DNA from: Rosenbergiella epipactidis
GTDB taxonomy: Bacteria > Pseudomonadota > Gammaproteobacteria > Enterobacterales > Enterobacteriaceae
Direction: 5' to 3'
DNA length: 64,000 nucleotides
Assembly (NCBI RefSeq): GCF_018494055.1
Contig: NZ_JABBFQ010000009.1
Span: 1-64,000, forward strand
Shown here: piece by piece, positions 48,408-59,120 of the stretch
Position numbering within the stretch: position 1 is the stretch's first letter
Layout of the letters: each line of letters opens with the position of its first letter
Notes under the pieces: model-generated
Database searches by the model: none
The model's input: only the letters and a program-made list of their open reading frames with translations
What the model was told of the DNA's origin: nothing
Made by a program: the position numbers and the translations under genes

Positions 48408-49226
48408 ATGTCTTCGGAAGAGCTTGAGCAAATTTGGGAAGCGATTCTCGCTGAAGCACGTGAGCTGGCATCCGGCGAACCCATGCTTGCCAGCTTTTTC
48501 CACGCCACGCTACTAAAGCACGACAACTTAGGCAGTGCTTTAAGCTACATGTTGGCGAATAAGTTGGCGAATGCCAATATGCCCGCCATTGCGATTCGCG
48601 ACATAGTAGAAGAAGCTTATCACCAAGATCCCGGTATGATCATGTCTGCGGTTCGCGATATTATGGCGGTGAGTCAGCGTGACCCCGCAGTGGATAAATA
48701 TTCGACCCCTTTACTCTATCTTAAAGGCTTCCATGCGCTGCAAGCTTACCGTATTGGTCATTGGTTATGGCGCGAAGGCCGGCGTTCACTTGCCGTCTAT
48801 CTACAGAACGAAATTTCTGTTTCTTTTGGCGTCGATATCCACCCGGCGGCAAAAATTGGCTGTGGCATAATGCTCGATCATGCAACCGGTATCGTGATTG
48901 GCGAAACGGCGGTCGTCAGTGACGATGTCTCTATATTGCAGTCTGTTACGCTGGGCGGGACCGGCAAAACTTCCGGCGATCGTCATCCCAAAATCCGCGA
49001 GGGAGTAATGATTGGCGCTGGCGCGAAAGTGTTAGGCAATATTGAGATTGGTGAAGGGGCAAAAATTGGGGCCGGATCGGTCGTATTGATGGCTGTCCCA
49101 CCCCATACCACCGTGGCCGGAATTCCTGCAAGAATTGTAGGCCGTCCGACCAGCCAAAGGCCCTCAATGGAAATGGATCAACATTTCACTGGGGCAATGG
49201 GGTTTGAATACGGTGATGGGATATAA
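48408..49226 (+). CDS. cysE: Serine O-acetyltransferase
   Basis: 272 residues (E. coli 273). It makes O-acetylserine, the direct precursor of cysteine. N-terminal helical domain (MSSEELEQIWEAILAEARELAS), C-terminal left-handed beta helix with hexapeptide repeats (GCGIMLDHATGIVIGE, LGGTGKTSGDRHPKI, IGAGAKVLGNIEIGEGAKIGAGSVV). ATG at 48408 follows CAGGAG; an earlier TTG at 48381 lies within the terminator. Confidence 0.96.
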   Translation: MSSEELEQIWEAILAEARELASGEPMLASFFHATLLKHDNLGSALSYMLANKLANANMPAIAIRDIVEEAYHQDPGMIMSAVRDIMAVSQRDPAVDKYSTPLLYLKGFHALQAYRIGHWLWREGRRSLAVYLQNEISVSFGVDIHPAAKIGCGIMLDHATGIVIGETAVVSDDVSILQSVTLGGTGKTSGDRHPKIREGVMIGAGAKVLGNIEIGEGAKIGAGSVVLMAVPPHTTVAGIPARIVGRPTSQRPSMEMDQHFTGAMGFEYGDGI

Positions 49227-49234
49227 CGCTGCGT

Positions 49235-49708
49235 TTATTCTCGTAACAGTGCGCCAGCATAGCCCAATTGACGCCAAGCTTCGAACACCACCACCGCGAC
49301 TGAGTTTGAAAGATTCATACTGCGGCTATTCTCTACCATAGGTATACGGATCTTTTGCTGGGGCGGCAAGCTGTCGAGTATTGTTGCCGGTAGACCACGG
49401 CTTTCCGGGCCAAACATCAGGTAGTCACCGGCCTGCCAGCTCACTGCACTGTGGGCAGGGGTGCCTTTAGTCGTCAGTGCAAAGAGTCTTTCGGGCTGTT
49501 CAGTCGCGAGAAAAGCCTCGTAATTAGCATGTTTTTTTACGGCAGTAAATTCGTGATAATCCAGTCCCGCACGGCGCAGGCGTTTATCGTCCCAAGTAAA
49601 ACCTAAAGGTTCGATAATATGCAGGGAAAATCCTGTATTTGCACAGAGGCGAATAATATTCCCGGTATTGGGTGGAATTTCTGGTTCGAATAAAACGATA
49701 TTAATCAT
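49235..49708 (-). CDS. trmL: tRNA (cytidine/uridine-2'-O-)-methyltransferase TrmL
   Basis: 157 residues, as in E. coli. A SPOUT methyltransferase modifying the wobble base of tRNA-Leu isoacceptors. [28 protein letters not shown], and [20 protein letters not shown] form the knot. It ends tail-to-tail with cysE. Confidence 0.95.
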   Translation of the reverse strand: MINIVLFEPEIPPNTGNIIRLCANTGFSLHIIEPLGFTWDDKRLRRAGLDYHEFTAVKKHANYEAFLATEQPERLFALTTKGTPAHSAVSWQAGDYLMFGPESRGLPATILDSLPPQQKIRIPMVENSRSMNLSNSVAVVVFEAWRQLGYAGALLRE

Positions 49709-49743
49709 GGCGGCTCCCTTTTCGAGAGCCGCAGCATAGCAAA

Positions 49744-51120
49744 TTATTGTTTCGCTGAGTATAACGGAAGCCAGATAGTTAACCGTAAGCCGCCGAGTGG
49801 GCTATCTTCAGCTTTGACATGCCCGTGATGCTGTTGAATAACCGTGTCGACAATCGCTAAGCCGAGTCCCGTTCCGCCGGAGGCACGGTCACGCGCTTCA
49901 TCCGTTCGATAGAAAGGACGGAAGATTTGTTCACGATCGTGTGGGTCGACCCCAGGGCCATCATCATCAACATGTAAGGTTAAGCCCGTTCTATCCACAG
50001 AGAAGCTGATACTGATGGCTGAGTGAGAATAACGCAGGGCATTACGGATAATATTTTCGACCGCACTTTCTAAAGCGTGTGGATTACCATACAGAGGCCA
50101 AGCGCCAGGTGGATAAGGGATGTCCATTTTCTTACCCATTTGCTCCGCTTCGAAGCGTGCATCGTCAATAACATCTTTCCATAATTGGTTGGCTCTTAAC
50201 ACTTCACTAATTAAAGCATTTTTATGCTGAGTGCGTGAAAGGTCGAGCAGATCGTTAATCATTCCGTCTAAGCGCTGCGCCTCAGTTTCAATACGCTCCA
50301 ATTCTTTACTTTCGCCAGCACGGCGACGTAACAATGCCGTCGAGAGTTGTAAACGAGTGAGAGGAGTACGCAATTCATGGCTAATATCAGACAGTAAGCG
50401 ATGCTGCCCTTTGATAAGACGTTCAAGCGCACTGACCATCTGATTGAAGCTGGCCCCCGCCGCTAAGAACTCTTGGGGACCGGATTCCAGCTCAGGATGC
50501 TGGCGCAGGTTGCCGCTGGCCACTTCATCGGCAGCATATTTGAGCTTACGTGCAGGTTTGGCGAGGCTCCATGCCAGCCACAGCAATAAGGGCGTACTGA
50601 TTAACATGGTGACGAGAAGGAGTAACCAAGGGCGGTCAAACAGTAGGTTCACGAAGTCGAGCTGTGAACTACTGGCTGGACGGATCATGTACAATTGATA
50701 ATTATCTTCCCCATCCTCAATAGAGAATGGGCCAGCCATCTCTTGTCGACCATATTTTTTCTTTTGAGGGTGATCGGCGTTGTCTGACTGCCCGATAAAA
50801 TTCCGAATAATTTGCATTTCATTATGGCGTGCACCGATAACCCGTCCCTCAGAGGTAACAAGTAAGAGGTGCTGACCCGGTGGGGCCCATTTATCGATTG
50901 CTCGATAGAGACGTCGCCACCACATCAGGTCATTGGGAGGATCTTGTCGTAGCTCGGCTTCAATATGTTGCTCAACCATTGCTCCCTCGCGATATTCGCT
51001 TGGGAGTAGAGAGGTGATTTGCCGTGAGTCGAGCTTAGGCACCATGAGGACAAGCATCAGCACGAGCGCCAAGGTTAACCAGAAAATCGCAAAGATACGG
51101 GTAGTCAGACTGGCAATCAT
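49744..51120 (-). CDS. cpxA: Envelope stress sensor kinase CpxA
   Basis: 458 residues (E. coli 457). Inner-membrane histidine kinase: TM1 about 8-28, periplasmic sensor domain, TM2 about 165-185, HAMP, H-box [20 protein letters not shown]-box [10 protein letters not shown]-boxes DDGPGVDP and [10 protein letters not shown]. It phosphorylates CpxR when envelope proteins misfold. It overlaps cpxR by 4 bases. Confidence 0.96.
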   Translation of the reverse strand: MIASLTTRIFAIFWLTLALVLMLVLMVPKLDSRQITSLLPSEYREGAMVEQHIEAELRQDPPNDLMWWRRLYRAIDKWAPPGQHLLLVTSEGRVIGARHNEMQIIRNFIGQSDNADHPQKKKYGRQEMAGPFSIEDGEDNYQLYMIRPASSSQLDFVNLLFDRPWLLLLVTMLISTPLLLWLAWSLAKPARKLKYAADEVASGNLRQHPELESGPQEFLAAGASFNQMVSALERLIKGQHRLLSDISHELRTPLTRLQLSTALLRRRAGESKELERIETEAQRLDGMINDLLDLSRTQHKNALISEVLRANQLWKDVIDDARFEAEQMGKKMDIPYPPGAWPLYGNPHALESAVENIIRNALRYSHSAISISFSVDRTGLTLHVDDDGPGVDPHDREQIFRPFYRTDEARDRASGGTGLGLAIVDTVIQQHHGHVKAEDSPLGGLRLTIWLPLYSAKQ

Positions 51121-51815
51121 GTTGCAGAGACCATTAGGTAGCCACGGCCACGAAGGGTTTTAAACCAAGGATGCCCATCACGACGTTCAGGAAGCTTTCT
51201 GCGTAGATTAGAGATATGCATATCGATCGCGCGGTCAAAAGGCGTCAAGCGTTTACCCAGTACCTCTTGGCTAAGGTGCTCGCGAGAGACAACTTGACCG
51301 AGATGTTGAGCTAATAGATAGAGTAAAGTGAATTCGGTTCCCGTCAGTTCCAGAGATTCATTATCGAAACTGGCCTCTTGGCGTCCAGGATTCAGACGTA
51401 ATTCATCGACCTTGAGGGTAGGGGAATTACTTTCTTGAACTTGTTGCTGCTCGCTCCAATTTGAACGACGTAATATGGCACGGATCCGCGCAACTAATTC
51501 ACGGTCATTAAAAGGTTTCGGCAGGTAATCATCGGCACCAAGTTCTAATCCAAGCACGCGGTCCAGCTCGCTCCCTCTCGCTGTCAGCATAATGACTGGC
51601 GTTTGATGTTGTTGGCGGAGTTCTTTTAATGTATCAAGACCATTTTTCTTAGGCATCATGACATCTAAAAGTAATAGGTCGATGCTGCTGTCCATCAAGG
51701 ATAACGCTTGCTCGCCATCACCCGCGACGGTTACATCAAAACCTTCCATTTCTAGTAATTCTTTTAACAGTGAAGTTAGTTCACGGTCATCATCAACGAG
51801 TAAAATTTTATTCAT
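51117..51815 (-). CDS. cpxR: Response regulator CpxR
   Basis: 232 residues, as in E. coli. OmpR/PhoB type. Receiver with acidic pair DDD near the start and phospho-acceptor in LLLLDVMMPKKNG (about Asp51), Lys in PKPF. The winged helix ends KTLRGRGYLMVS. Divergent from cpxP with the CpxR box between. Confidence 0.97.
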   Translation of the reverse strand: MNKILLVDDDRELTSLLKELLEMEGFDVTVAGDGEQALSLMDSSIDLLLLDVMMPKKNGLDTLKELRQQHQTPVIMLTARGSELDRVLGLELGADDYLPKPFNDRELVARIRAILRRSNWSEQQQVQESNSPTLKVDELRLNPGRQEASFDNESLELTGTEFTLLYLLAQHLGQVVSREHLSQEVLGKRLTPFDRAIDMHISNLRRKLPERRDGHPWFKTLRGRGYLMVSAT

Positions 51816-51870
51816 GATCTTTCCTCTTCGGCAGCAAAAATACCTTGTTCCATGGTAACGTGTTTATCAC

Positions 51871-51885
51871 TTTACTTAGTTTTAC
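51871..51885 (-). promoter_or_regulatory. CpxR box
   Basis: TTTAC-TTAGT-TTTAC is the exact inverted form of GTAAA-N5-GTAAA. It lies about 55 bases before cpxR and 80 bases before cpxP and likely controls both. Confidence 0.85.
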
Positions 51886-51966
51886 ACCCCCTGACGGATG
51901 TTTGCAGCAACTCGCTTAGACTACCCCCCAATGCTTCAAACAACAACTGCTACGAGGAACAGTGAA

Positions 51967-52431
51967 ATGCGTCATCTTTGTGCTCTCGCGATATCCTCTT
52001 TATTTATGGTTTCTACGGGGTACGCCCAAAACGTCGAAACGGCACGTAAAGATCAGATTGACCAGCCTTGCACAACAAATGATAGCCTGACACAACGTAT
52101 CCAATCACATATGTTCGATGGTATCGAACTGAGTGAGTCGCAGCGTCAAAGAATGCGGGACCTGACCGATCAATTTCGTTTTCGCCACTCCACTACGGAT
52201 ATCGGCGATTTGAAGGCGATGCAGAAATTAACATTGTCCCCTGATTTTGATGAGACAGCTGTTCGCAATCAAGCGCAAAAAATTGCAGACGAGCAAGTTA
52301 AGTTCCAAGTTGAAATGGCCCATGTACGTAATCAAATCTACGGATTATTAACGTCAAGCCAGAAAAAGCAAGTCCAGCAGAATTATGAATATCGTATAGA
52401 TAAATTATGCGATATCAAAGAATTACAGTGA
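51967..52431 (+). CDS. cpxP: Periplasmic Cpx repressor CpxP
   Basis: 154 residues (E. coli 166). Signal peptide ending GYA-Q (about 21). Two LTxxQ repeats are recognisable as ELSESQRQRMRDL and LLTSSQKKQV, with SHMFDGIELS and VEMAHVRNQIYGL. CpxP inhibits CpxA and helps DegP degrade misfolded pili. ATG at 51967 is taken, since the upstream extension lacks similarity. It lacks the serine-rich E. coli C-terminus. Confidence 0.92.
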   Translation: MRHLCALAISSLFMVSTGYAQNVETARKDQIDQPCTTNDSLTQRIQSHMFDGIELSESQRQRMRDLTDQFRFRHSTTDIGDLKAMQKLTLSPDFDETAVRNQAQKIADEQVKFQVEMAHVRNQIYGLLTSSQKKQVQQNYEYRIDKLCDIKELQ

Positions 52432-52477
52432 GCATGCCGTGTTGACTGTAAGGTAGTACCAGTAGTATGTCATACCT

Positions 52478-52535
52478 TTTTCCTTGCCATAGACACCATC
52501 CCTGTCTTCCCCCTCAGTCATGAGGGGTTTTTTTT
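52478..52535 (+). ncRNA. cpxQ: CpxQ small RNA from the cpxP 3' UTR
   Basis: The bases TTTTCCTTGCCATAGACACC then ATCCCTGTCTTCCCC match, as I remember it, E. coli CpxQ, which RNase E releases from the cpxP mRNA and which represses membrane-protein mRNAs with Hfq. The terminator hairpin (CCCCTCA 52510-52516 / TGAGGGG 52521-52527, then eight T) differs from E. coli in sequence but keeps shape. The exact 5' end is inferred. Confidence 0.82.
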
Positions 52536-52600
52536 ATCCTCACTATCTTCGCTAGCGGCTGTATCTTGCCTACGCCTACACTCTTACCAATAACCTTCGT

Positions 52601-52639
52601 TGTCATATTTCTGTCATAAAACTGACATCTGCGTGTCAT
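52601..52639 (+). promoter_or_regulatory. PhoB-binding Pho boxes of pstS
   Basis: Four TGTCAT-type units (52601, 52612, 52623 as TGACAT, 52634) are spaced exactly 11 bases. CTGTCATAAAACTGACAT at 52611-52628 matches a single Pho box. They lie about 65-105 bases before pstS ATG. Confidence 0.9.
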
Positions 52640-52704
52640 TGAATTGACCTAATTTAACGGGAACACACCTTTGGTTGTAATTGAATCGGTCTTTTGGAGA
52701 GAGT

Positions 52705-53748
52705 ATGAAATTCAAGCGTAAGATGGCGACTCACCTCACAGCAGTTACCTTAGCAATGACTACCGTTTCGGCCTTCGCCGCAACTGATCTTACTGGCGCT
52801 GGTGGTACTTTCCCTGCACCGGTATATTCTCGTTGGGCAGCAGATTACTATAAAGCCAATGGGAGTAAAGTGAACTATCAAGGGATCGGCTCATCAGGCG
52901 GGGTAAAACAAATCATCGCTAAGACCGTTGACTTTGGTGCGTCTGATGCGCCAATGAGCGCAGCTGACTTAGAAAAAAATGGTCTGTTCCAATTTCCTAC
53001 CGTTATTGGTGGCGTCGTCCTTGCCGTAAACTTACCGGGTATTAAATCTGGGCAACTGATTTTGGATGGCAAAACAACAGGTGATATCTATTTAGGGAAA
53101 ATCACTCGCTGGAATGACCCTGCCATCGTAGCTTTAAACCCTGGCTTAACCCTACCGGCAACGAATATTAATGTTGTTCGCCGTGCCGATGGCTCAGGAA
53201 CCTCTTTTGTATTCACCAGCTACTTGGCGAAAGTTAACCAAGAATGGAATAGTAAAATTGGTAAAGGAAACACGGTTAATTGGCCGGTTGGTCTAGGCGG
53301 TAAGGGTAACGATGGCGTAGCAGCCTTTGTACAGCGTCTGCCAGGCTCGATTGGTTATGTTGAATGTGCCTACGCCAAACAAAATAACCTTACCTATACC
53401 AAATTGGTTGATGCCTCAGGAAAAGCCATTGCGCCGAATGAGCAATCGTTCAGCGATGCTGCAAAAGGGGCAAATTGGCAGCAGAGCTTTGCACAAGACC
53501 TGACCTACCAAGCGGGTGATAATGCTTGGCCAATCTCGTCAACCACCTATGTTCTCGTCTACAAAAAACCGACTAATGTGGATAAAGCTAAAGCTGTTTT
53601 ACAGTTTTTCGATTATGGTTATCAACAGGGTGCGAAAACCGCTAATAGCCTAGATTACGCAGCACTCCCTGCATCGGTCGTGACACTTGTCCGTGATGCA
53701 TGGAAAAAGACTATTACGACTGAGGAAGGTAAAGCAATTTATCCTTAA
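52705..53748 (+). CDS. pstS: Phosphate-binding protein PstS
   Basis: 347 residues (E. coli 346). Periplasmic phosphate receptor. Signal peptide ending [45 protein letters not shown] and the final EGKAIYP. ATG at 52705 follows GGAGAGAGT; an upstream TTG is ignored. First gene of pstSCAB-phoU. Confidence 0.96.
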   Translation: MKFKRKMATHLTAVTLAMTTVSAFAATDLTGAGGTFPAPVYSRWAADYYKANGSKVNYQGIGSSGGVKQIIAKTVDFGASDAPMSAADLEKNGLFQFPTVIGGVVLAVNLPGIKSGQLILDGKTTGDIYLGKITRWNDPAIVALNPGLTLPATNINVVRRADGSGTSFVFTSYLAKVNQEWNSKIGKGNTVNWPVGLGGKGNDGVAAFVQRLPGSIGYVECAYAKQNNLTYTKLVDASGKAIAPNEQSFSDAAKGANWQQSFAQDLTYQAGDNAWPISSTTYVLVYKKPTNVDKAKAVLQFFDYGYQQGAKTANSLDYAALPASVVTLVRDAWKKTITTEEGKAIYP

Positions 53749-53819
53749 TTCTCGCCGCGCGTCACTTATTTATTTTCAGGGCAGCTTGCTGCCCTGTCAT
53801 CTATCTACTCGAGAATGTT

Positions 53820-54778
53820 ATGGTACAACATCGGTCGTCCTTTAAGGCACCCAGCAAATACGGCGATGTGATCTTCAGCCTTTTGGTAAAAGTCGTCGCC
53901 TTAATTGTCCTCCTTATGCTAGGTGGCATAATTGTTTCCCTGATGATTTCATCATGGCCGAGTATCCATCAGTTTGGTTTCTCGTTCTTAGGGACCAAAA
54001 CATGGGATGCACCGAACGAACAATTCGGCGCACTGGTGCCTATCTACGGCACATTGGTCACTTCAGCGATAGCATTGCTGATTGCGGTTCCGGTCAGTTT
54101 TGGGATTGCATTATTTCTGACTGAACTCTCACCAGCTTGGTTAAGACGTCCACTTGGTACAGCCATTGAGCTCTTAGCGGCAATACCCAGTATTGTCTAT
54201 GGGATGTGGGGGTTATTTGTATTTGCACCGCTATTTGCCGAATATTTTCAAACACCGGTTGGCGACTTATTATCCAGTGTACCGATTTTGGGGAGTTTAT
54301 TCTCCGGTCCGGCATTTGGTATTGGGATATTGGCCGCAGGAATTATTTTGGCCGTAATGATCATTCCTTACATTGCTTCCGTGATGCGTGACGTATTTGA
54401 ACAGACGCCGGTCATGATGAAAGAGTCCGCTTATGGCATCGGCTGTACAACTTGGGAAGTCATTTGGCGCATCGTGTTACCTTTCACCAAAAATGGAGTT
54501 ATCGGTGGCGTGATGTTAGGCCTTGGCCGCGCATTGGGTGAGACAATGGCCGTTACCTTTATTATTGGTAACACCTATCAGCTCGATAGTGCCTCGCTCT
54601 ACATGCCAGGCAATAGTATTACCTCAGCTTTAGCGAACGAATTTGCCGAAGCAGGATCGGGCTTACATATTTCAGCCTTAATGGAGCTTGGCTTAATTCT
54701 TTTCGTTATTACCTTTATTGTATTAGCGATCTCGCGTCTTATGGTTATGCGTCTTGCTAAAAAAGAAGGGGCACGCGG

Positions 54779-54782
<4 letters not shown>
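53820..54782 (+). CDS. pstC: Phosphate ABC transporter permease PstC
   Basis: 320 residues (E. coli 319). Six transmembrane segments. [18 protein letters not shown] and the loop [31 protein letters not shown] with [13 protein letters not shown]. It overlaps pstA by 4 bases. Confidence 0.96.
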
Positions 54783-56463
<1,681 letters not shown>

Positions 56464-56513
56464 TACAGAGAGCATAAACCTTAATTAATCTATTTCAGTG
56501 TGTGGAGAGTGAT

Positions 56514-57233
56514 ATGGATACTTTAAATCTTAATAAGCATATTTCGGCCCAATTCAATGCCGAACTTGAGCATATCCGTACTCAAGTTATGATTATGGGT
56601 GGGTTGGTCGAACAGCAGCTAACGGATGCGATTACCGCATTACACAATATGGATAGCGAGTTAGCGCGCAGAGTCATTGCCGATGACCAAAAAGTGAATC
56701 GTATGGAAGTGGAGATCGATGAACATTGTGTCAAAATCATTGCGAAAAGACAGCCTACAGCCAGTGATTTACGGTTAGTGATGGCTATTACTAAAACGAT
56801 ATCTGAACTTGAACGTATTGGTGATGTAGCAGAAAAAATTAGTCGTACAGCATTGGAGAAATTTAGCCAACAACATCAACCGCTATTGATTAGTCTTGAG
56901 TCCTTTGGGCAGCACTCTGTTGAAATGCTGCATGAGGTACTGGATGCATTCGCCCGGATGGACCTAGAGGCGGCGATTGAGATTTACCGTGCGGATAAGA
57001 AGTTAGACCAAGAGTACGAAGGGATCATCCGTCAGTTAATGACCTACATGATGGAAGATCCCCGAACGATACCCAGTGTCTTAACTGCGCTATTTTGCGC
57101 TCGTTCGATTGAACGCATAGGTGACCGCTGCCAAAATATTTGTGAGATAATCTTCTACTTTGTCAAAGGTCAAGACGTCCGCCATCTTGATGGTGATAAG
57201 TTAGATCAATTCCTAACCAATAATATCAATTAA
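56514..57233 (+). CDS. phoU: Phosphate signalling regulator PhoU
   Basis: 239 residues (E. coli 241). Two three-helix bundles with metal-binding repeats ([29 protein letters not shown] and [16 protein letters not shown]). It links Pst to the PhoR/PhoB system. ATG at 56514 follows GTGGAGAGTG. Last gene of the pst operon. Confidence 0.96.
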   Translation: MDTLNLNKHISAQFNAELEHIRTQVMIMGGLVEQQLTDAITALHNMDSELARRVIADDQKVNRMEVEIDEHCVKIIAKRQPTASDLRLVMAITKTISELERIGDVAEKISRTALEKFSQQHQPLLISLESFGQHSVEMLHEVLDAFARMDLEAAIEIYRADKKLDQEYEGIIRQLMTYMMEDPRTIPSVLTALFCARSIERIGDRCQNICEIIFYFVKGQDVRHLDGDKLDQFLTNNIN

Positions 57234-57251
57234 AAAAATCCTAAATATTGG

Positions 57252-57290
57252 AACCAGTATCGGTTAATAACTGATACTGGTTTTTTTTTA
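57252..57290 (+). terminator. pst-phoU operon terminator
   Basis: AACCAGTATC (57252-57261) and GATACTGGTT (57273-57282) form a perfect 10-bp stem followed by nine T. It insulates the microcin locus from pst transcription. Confidence 0.9.
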
Positions 57291-57333
57291 AACTCGACAA
57301 ACGCAATTGTTTCTTAACCTCAAGGAAAATAAA

Positions 57334-57399
57334 ATGAGGCTAGCGATATATTCCCTAGTATTTATTTTCCCAATAAACGGATTTTTACCTTTCTTGTGA
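57334..57399 (+). CDS. 21-residue hydrophobic peptide ORF upstream of the microcin
   Basis: MRLAIYSLVFIFPINGFLPF plus Leu, starting at ATG with CAAGGAAA 7-9 bases upstream. One hydrophobic stretch, no homologue recalled. It could be a remnant of an immunity gene, a leader peptide, or chance. It lies between the pst terminator and the precursor, on the same strand. Confidence 0.3.
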   Translation: MRLAIYSLVFIFPINGFLPFL

Positions 57400-57510
57400 A
57401 AATATATCATTGTAAGCCATAGTAACACTCGTTAACCTTACCGCTGTCAACATAATCAATAATCTATTGTTGATAAATAATTAGAAATTAATCTTATTAA
57501 GGAAGGTCTT

Positions 57511-57732
57511 GTGAAAGAATTAAATAGCGTACAAATGGAAAGTGTTTCTGGAGCAGGTGCATTCGCTAACGCCTTCGGAACCGTAGGAACTGTCTTTGGT
57601 AGCGTCGCTCAATTAGTTGGCTGGAAAAATGCTAAAGCGAATGCTGGCAACATGGCAAAAAATGCGGGTTTGGTTATTGACTCTGCAATTGGTACAGTAA
57701 CATCCTTTTTCAAACTTGTTTTCAGAAAGTAA
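57511..57732 (+). CDS. Class II microcin precursor
   Basis: 73 residues. The leader MKELNSVQMESVSGA has the double-glycine-type pattern (hydrophobic residues at -4, -7, -12 and a small pair before the cut). A GA pair instead of GG also occurs in microcin L. Predicted mature peptide: 58 residues, glycine- and alanine-rich, with aromatic residues, no cysteine, and a basic end KLVFRK. GTG start with AAGGAAGG 5 bases upstream. It is followed by its own terminator and then exporter genes. The family was not recognised by name; the call rests on leader plus neighbours. No siderophore-type C-terminus, so it resembles class IIa. Confidence 0.82.
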   Translation: MKELNSVQMESVSGAGAFANAFGTVGTVFGSVAQLVGWKNAKANAGNMAKNAGLVIDSAIGTVTSFFKLVFRK

Positions 57733-57746
57733 TGTAATTTAATTAG

Positions 57747-57786
57747 AAAGCAAAGGGATTTTAAAAAATCTCTTTGCTTTTTTTAT
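57747..57786 (+). terminator. Terminator between microcin and exporter genes
   Basis: AAAGCAAAG (57747-57755) and CTTTGCTTT (57772-57780), extended by GATTTT/AAATC, then T-run. It would let precursor mRNA exceed exporter mRNA. Confidence 0.8.
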
Positions 57787-57827
57787 GATACACCCTATCG
57801 CCATTCGGCACTACATCAAAAAATTAT

Positions 57828-59120
57828 ATGAAAGATAATGAGCTATTCAGAAAGGAAGCACTTTATCACCAGCGCTATCATTGGCTTGGTAAAGCATTGC
57901 TGTTAAAAGGAATACCGCTCTGGGTAGTGGTCACCTGTACTATCACTTTTATCACAATTACTTTCGTCGCATTAATCAAAGGCGAATACACTAGACGAGT
58001 TAATGTCAGAGGTGAAATTTTTTCACAACAACAAACAGTCACTATCCTGGCACCACAGCAAGGTATCATTGCTAAGAGTTATGTCGAGATTGGCGAAACC
58101 GTAAAAAAAGGTGTCCCGATTTACGCACTGGATATTAGCCGAGATACACAATCCGGGAATTTAAGTGAAAATTCTAAGCTAAGTATTCATCAACAGATTT
58201 CGCTTACAAAAGATATAATTAAAAAATTAAACGAAAATAAAAAAAATAATATCGAAAAATTAACTCAACAACTGATTGAGTATAAGCAATCTTATGACAA
58301 CACTAAGCAACTTGTTGGAAACTCCTTACATGGACTTAATGAAATGAAGGAGAGCATGAAGAACTATGATGAATATTTGAAGAGAGGCTTAATCAGTAAA
58401 GAACAATCTTATAATCAACGCTATCTCTTTTATCAGCAACAGTCGTCTTGGCAAAATATGAATAGTCAGCTAATCCAAGAAAATTTGCAGATTATTAATC
58501 TAGAAAGTGAAATAAACAGCACGTCGGCAGATTTTGATAATCGTATCTCGGAATATGAACTTAAACTCAGTGAGTTCAATCGGATGCTCGCAGAGGTAGA
58601 CGCGAACGATCAGTTAATTATCACTTCGCCTGTAACGGGGAAGATTGAAAACTTAGCCTTCACAGAGGGACAAATGTTCAGCTTGGGTGATAGCTTAGTG
58701 CAAATTTTACCGGGCGAGAAACAGCATTATCAATTGATGTTGTGGTTACCGAACCACAGTGTGCCGTTTGTGCGCCCCGGCGATAAAGTGAATATTCGCT
58801 ACGATGCTTATCCTTACGAAAAATTTGGTCAGTTTTCGGGTGAAATTATCTCTTTATCACGTGTCCCAGCGACCGAAAGTGAAATGCTGAGCTATAAAGG
58901 CAGCTCTCCAGTGACTGCGCAACAGCCGAAGGAAGCCTACTACAAGACGGTTGTTGCATTGAGTGATCAAGTCCTTCATTTCGATGATCGAAGTCTACCT
59001 ATAGGTAATGGTATGTCGGCAGAAGTGACGTTATTTCTTGAGAAGCGTCCGCTTTATCAATGGATTCTTTCACCTTATTACGATATCAAACGTAGTCTAG
59101 GAGGGCCGGTTAATGGATGA
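57828..59120 (+). CDS. HlyD-family microcin export adaptor (CvaA-like)
   Basis: 430 residues. Short cytoplasmic N-terminus, one transmembrane segment (about 30-50), then a membrane-fusion protein: N-terminal lipoyl-like half VNVRGEIFSQQQTVTILAPQQGIIAKSYVEIGETVKKG, long coiled coil (about 110-250), second lipoyl half ITSPVTGKIENLAFTEGQMFSLGD, beta-barrel VPFVRPGDKVNIRYDAYPYEKFG. It bridges the ABC exporter and TolC. No clear ribosome site precedes ATG. Overlaps the exporter gene by 8 bases. Confidence 0.88.
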   Translation: MKDNELFRKEALYHQRYHWLGKALLLKGIPLWVVVTCTITFITITFVALIKGEYTRRVNVRGEIFSQQQTVTILAPQQGIIAKSYVEIGETVKKGVPIYALDISRDTQSGNLSENSKLSIHQQISLTKDIIKKLNENKKNNIEKLTQQLIEYKQSYDNTKQLVGNSLHGLNEMKESMKNYDEYLKRGLISKEQSYNQRYLFYQQQSSWQNMNSQLIQENLQIINLESEINSTSADFDNRISEYELKLSEFNRMLAEVDANDQLIITSPVTGKIENLAFTEGQMFSLGDSLVQILPGEKQHYQLMLWLPNHSVPFVRPGDKVNIRYDAYPYEKFGQFSGEIISLSRVPATESEMLSYKGSSPVTAQQPKEAYYKTVVALSDQVLHFDDRSLPIGNGMSAEVTLFLEKRPLYQWILSPYYDIKRSLGGPVNG

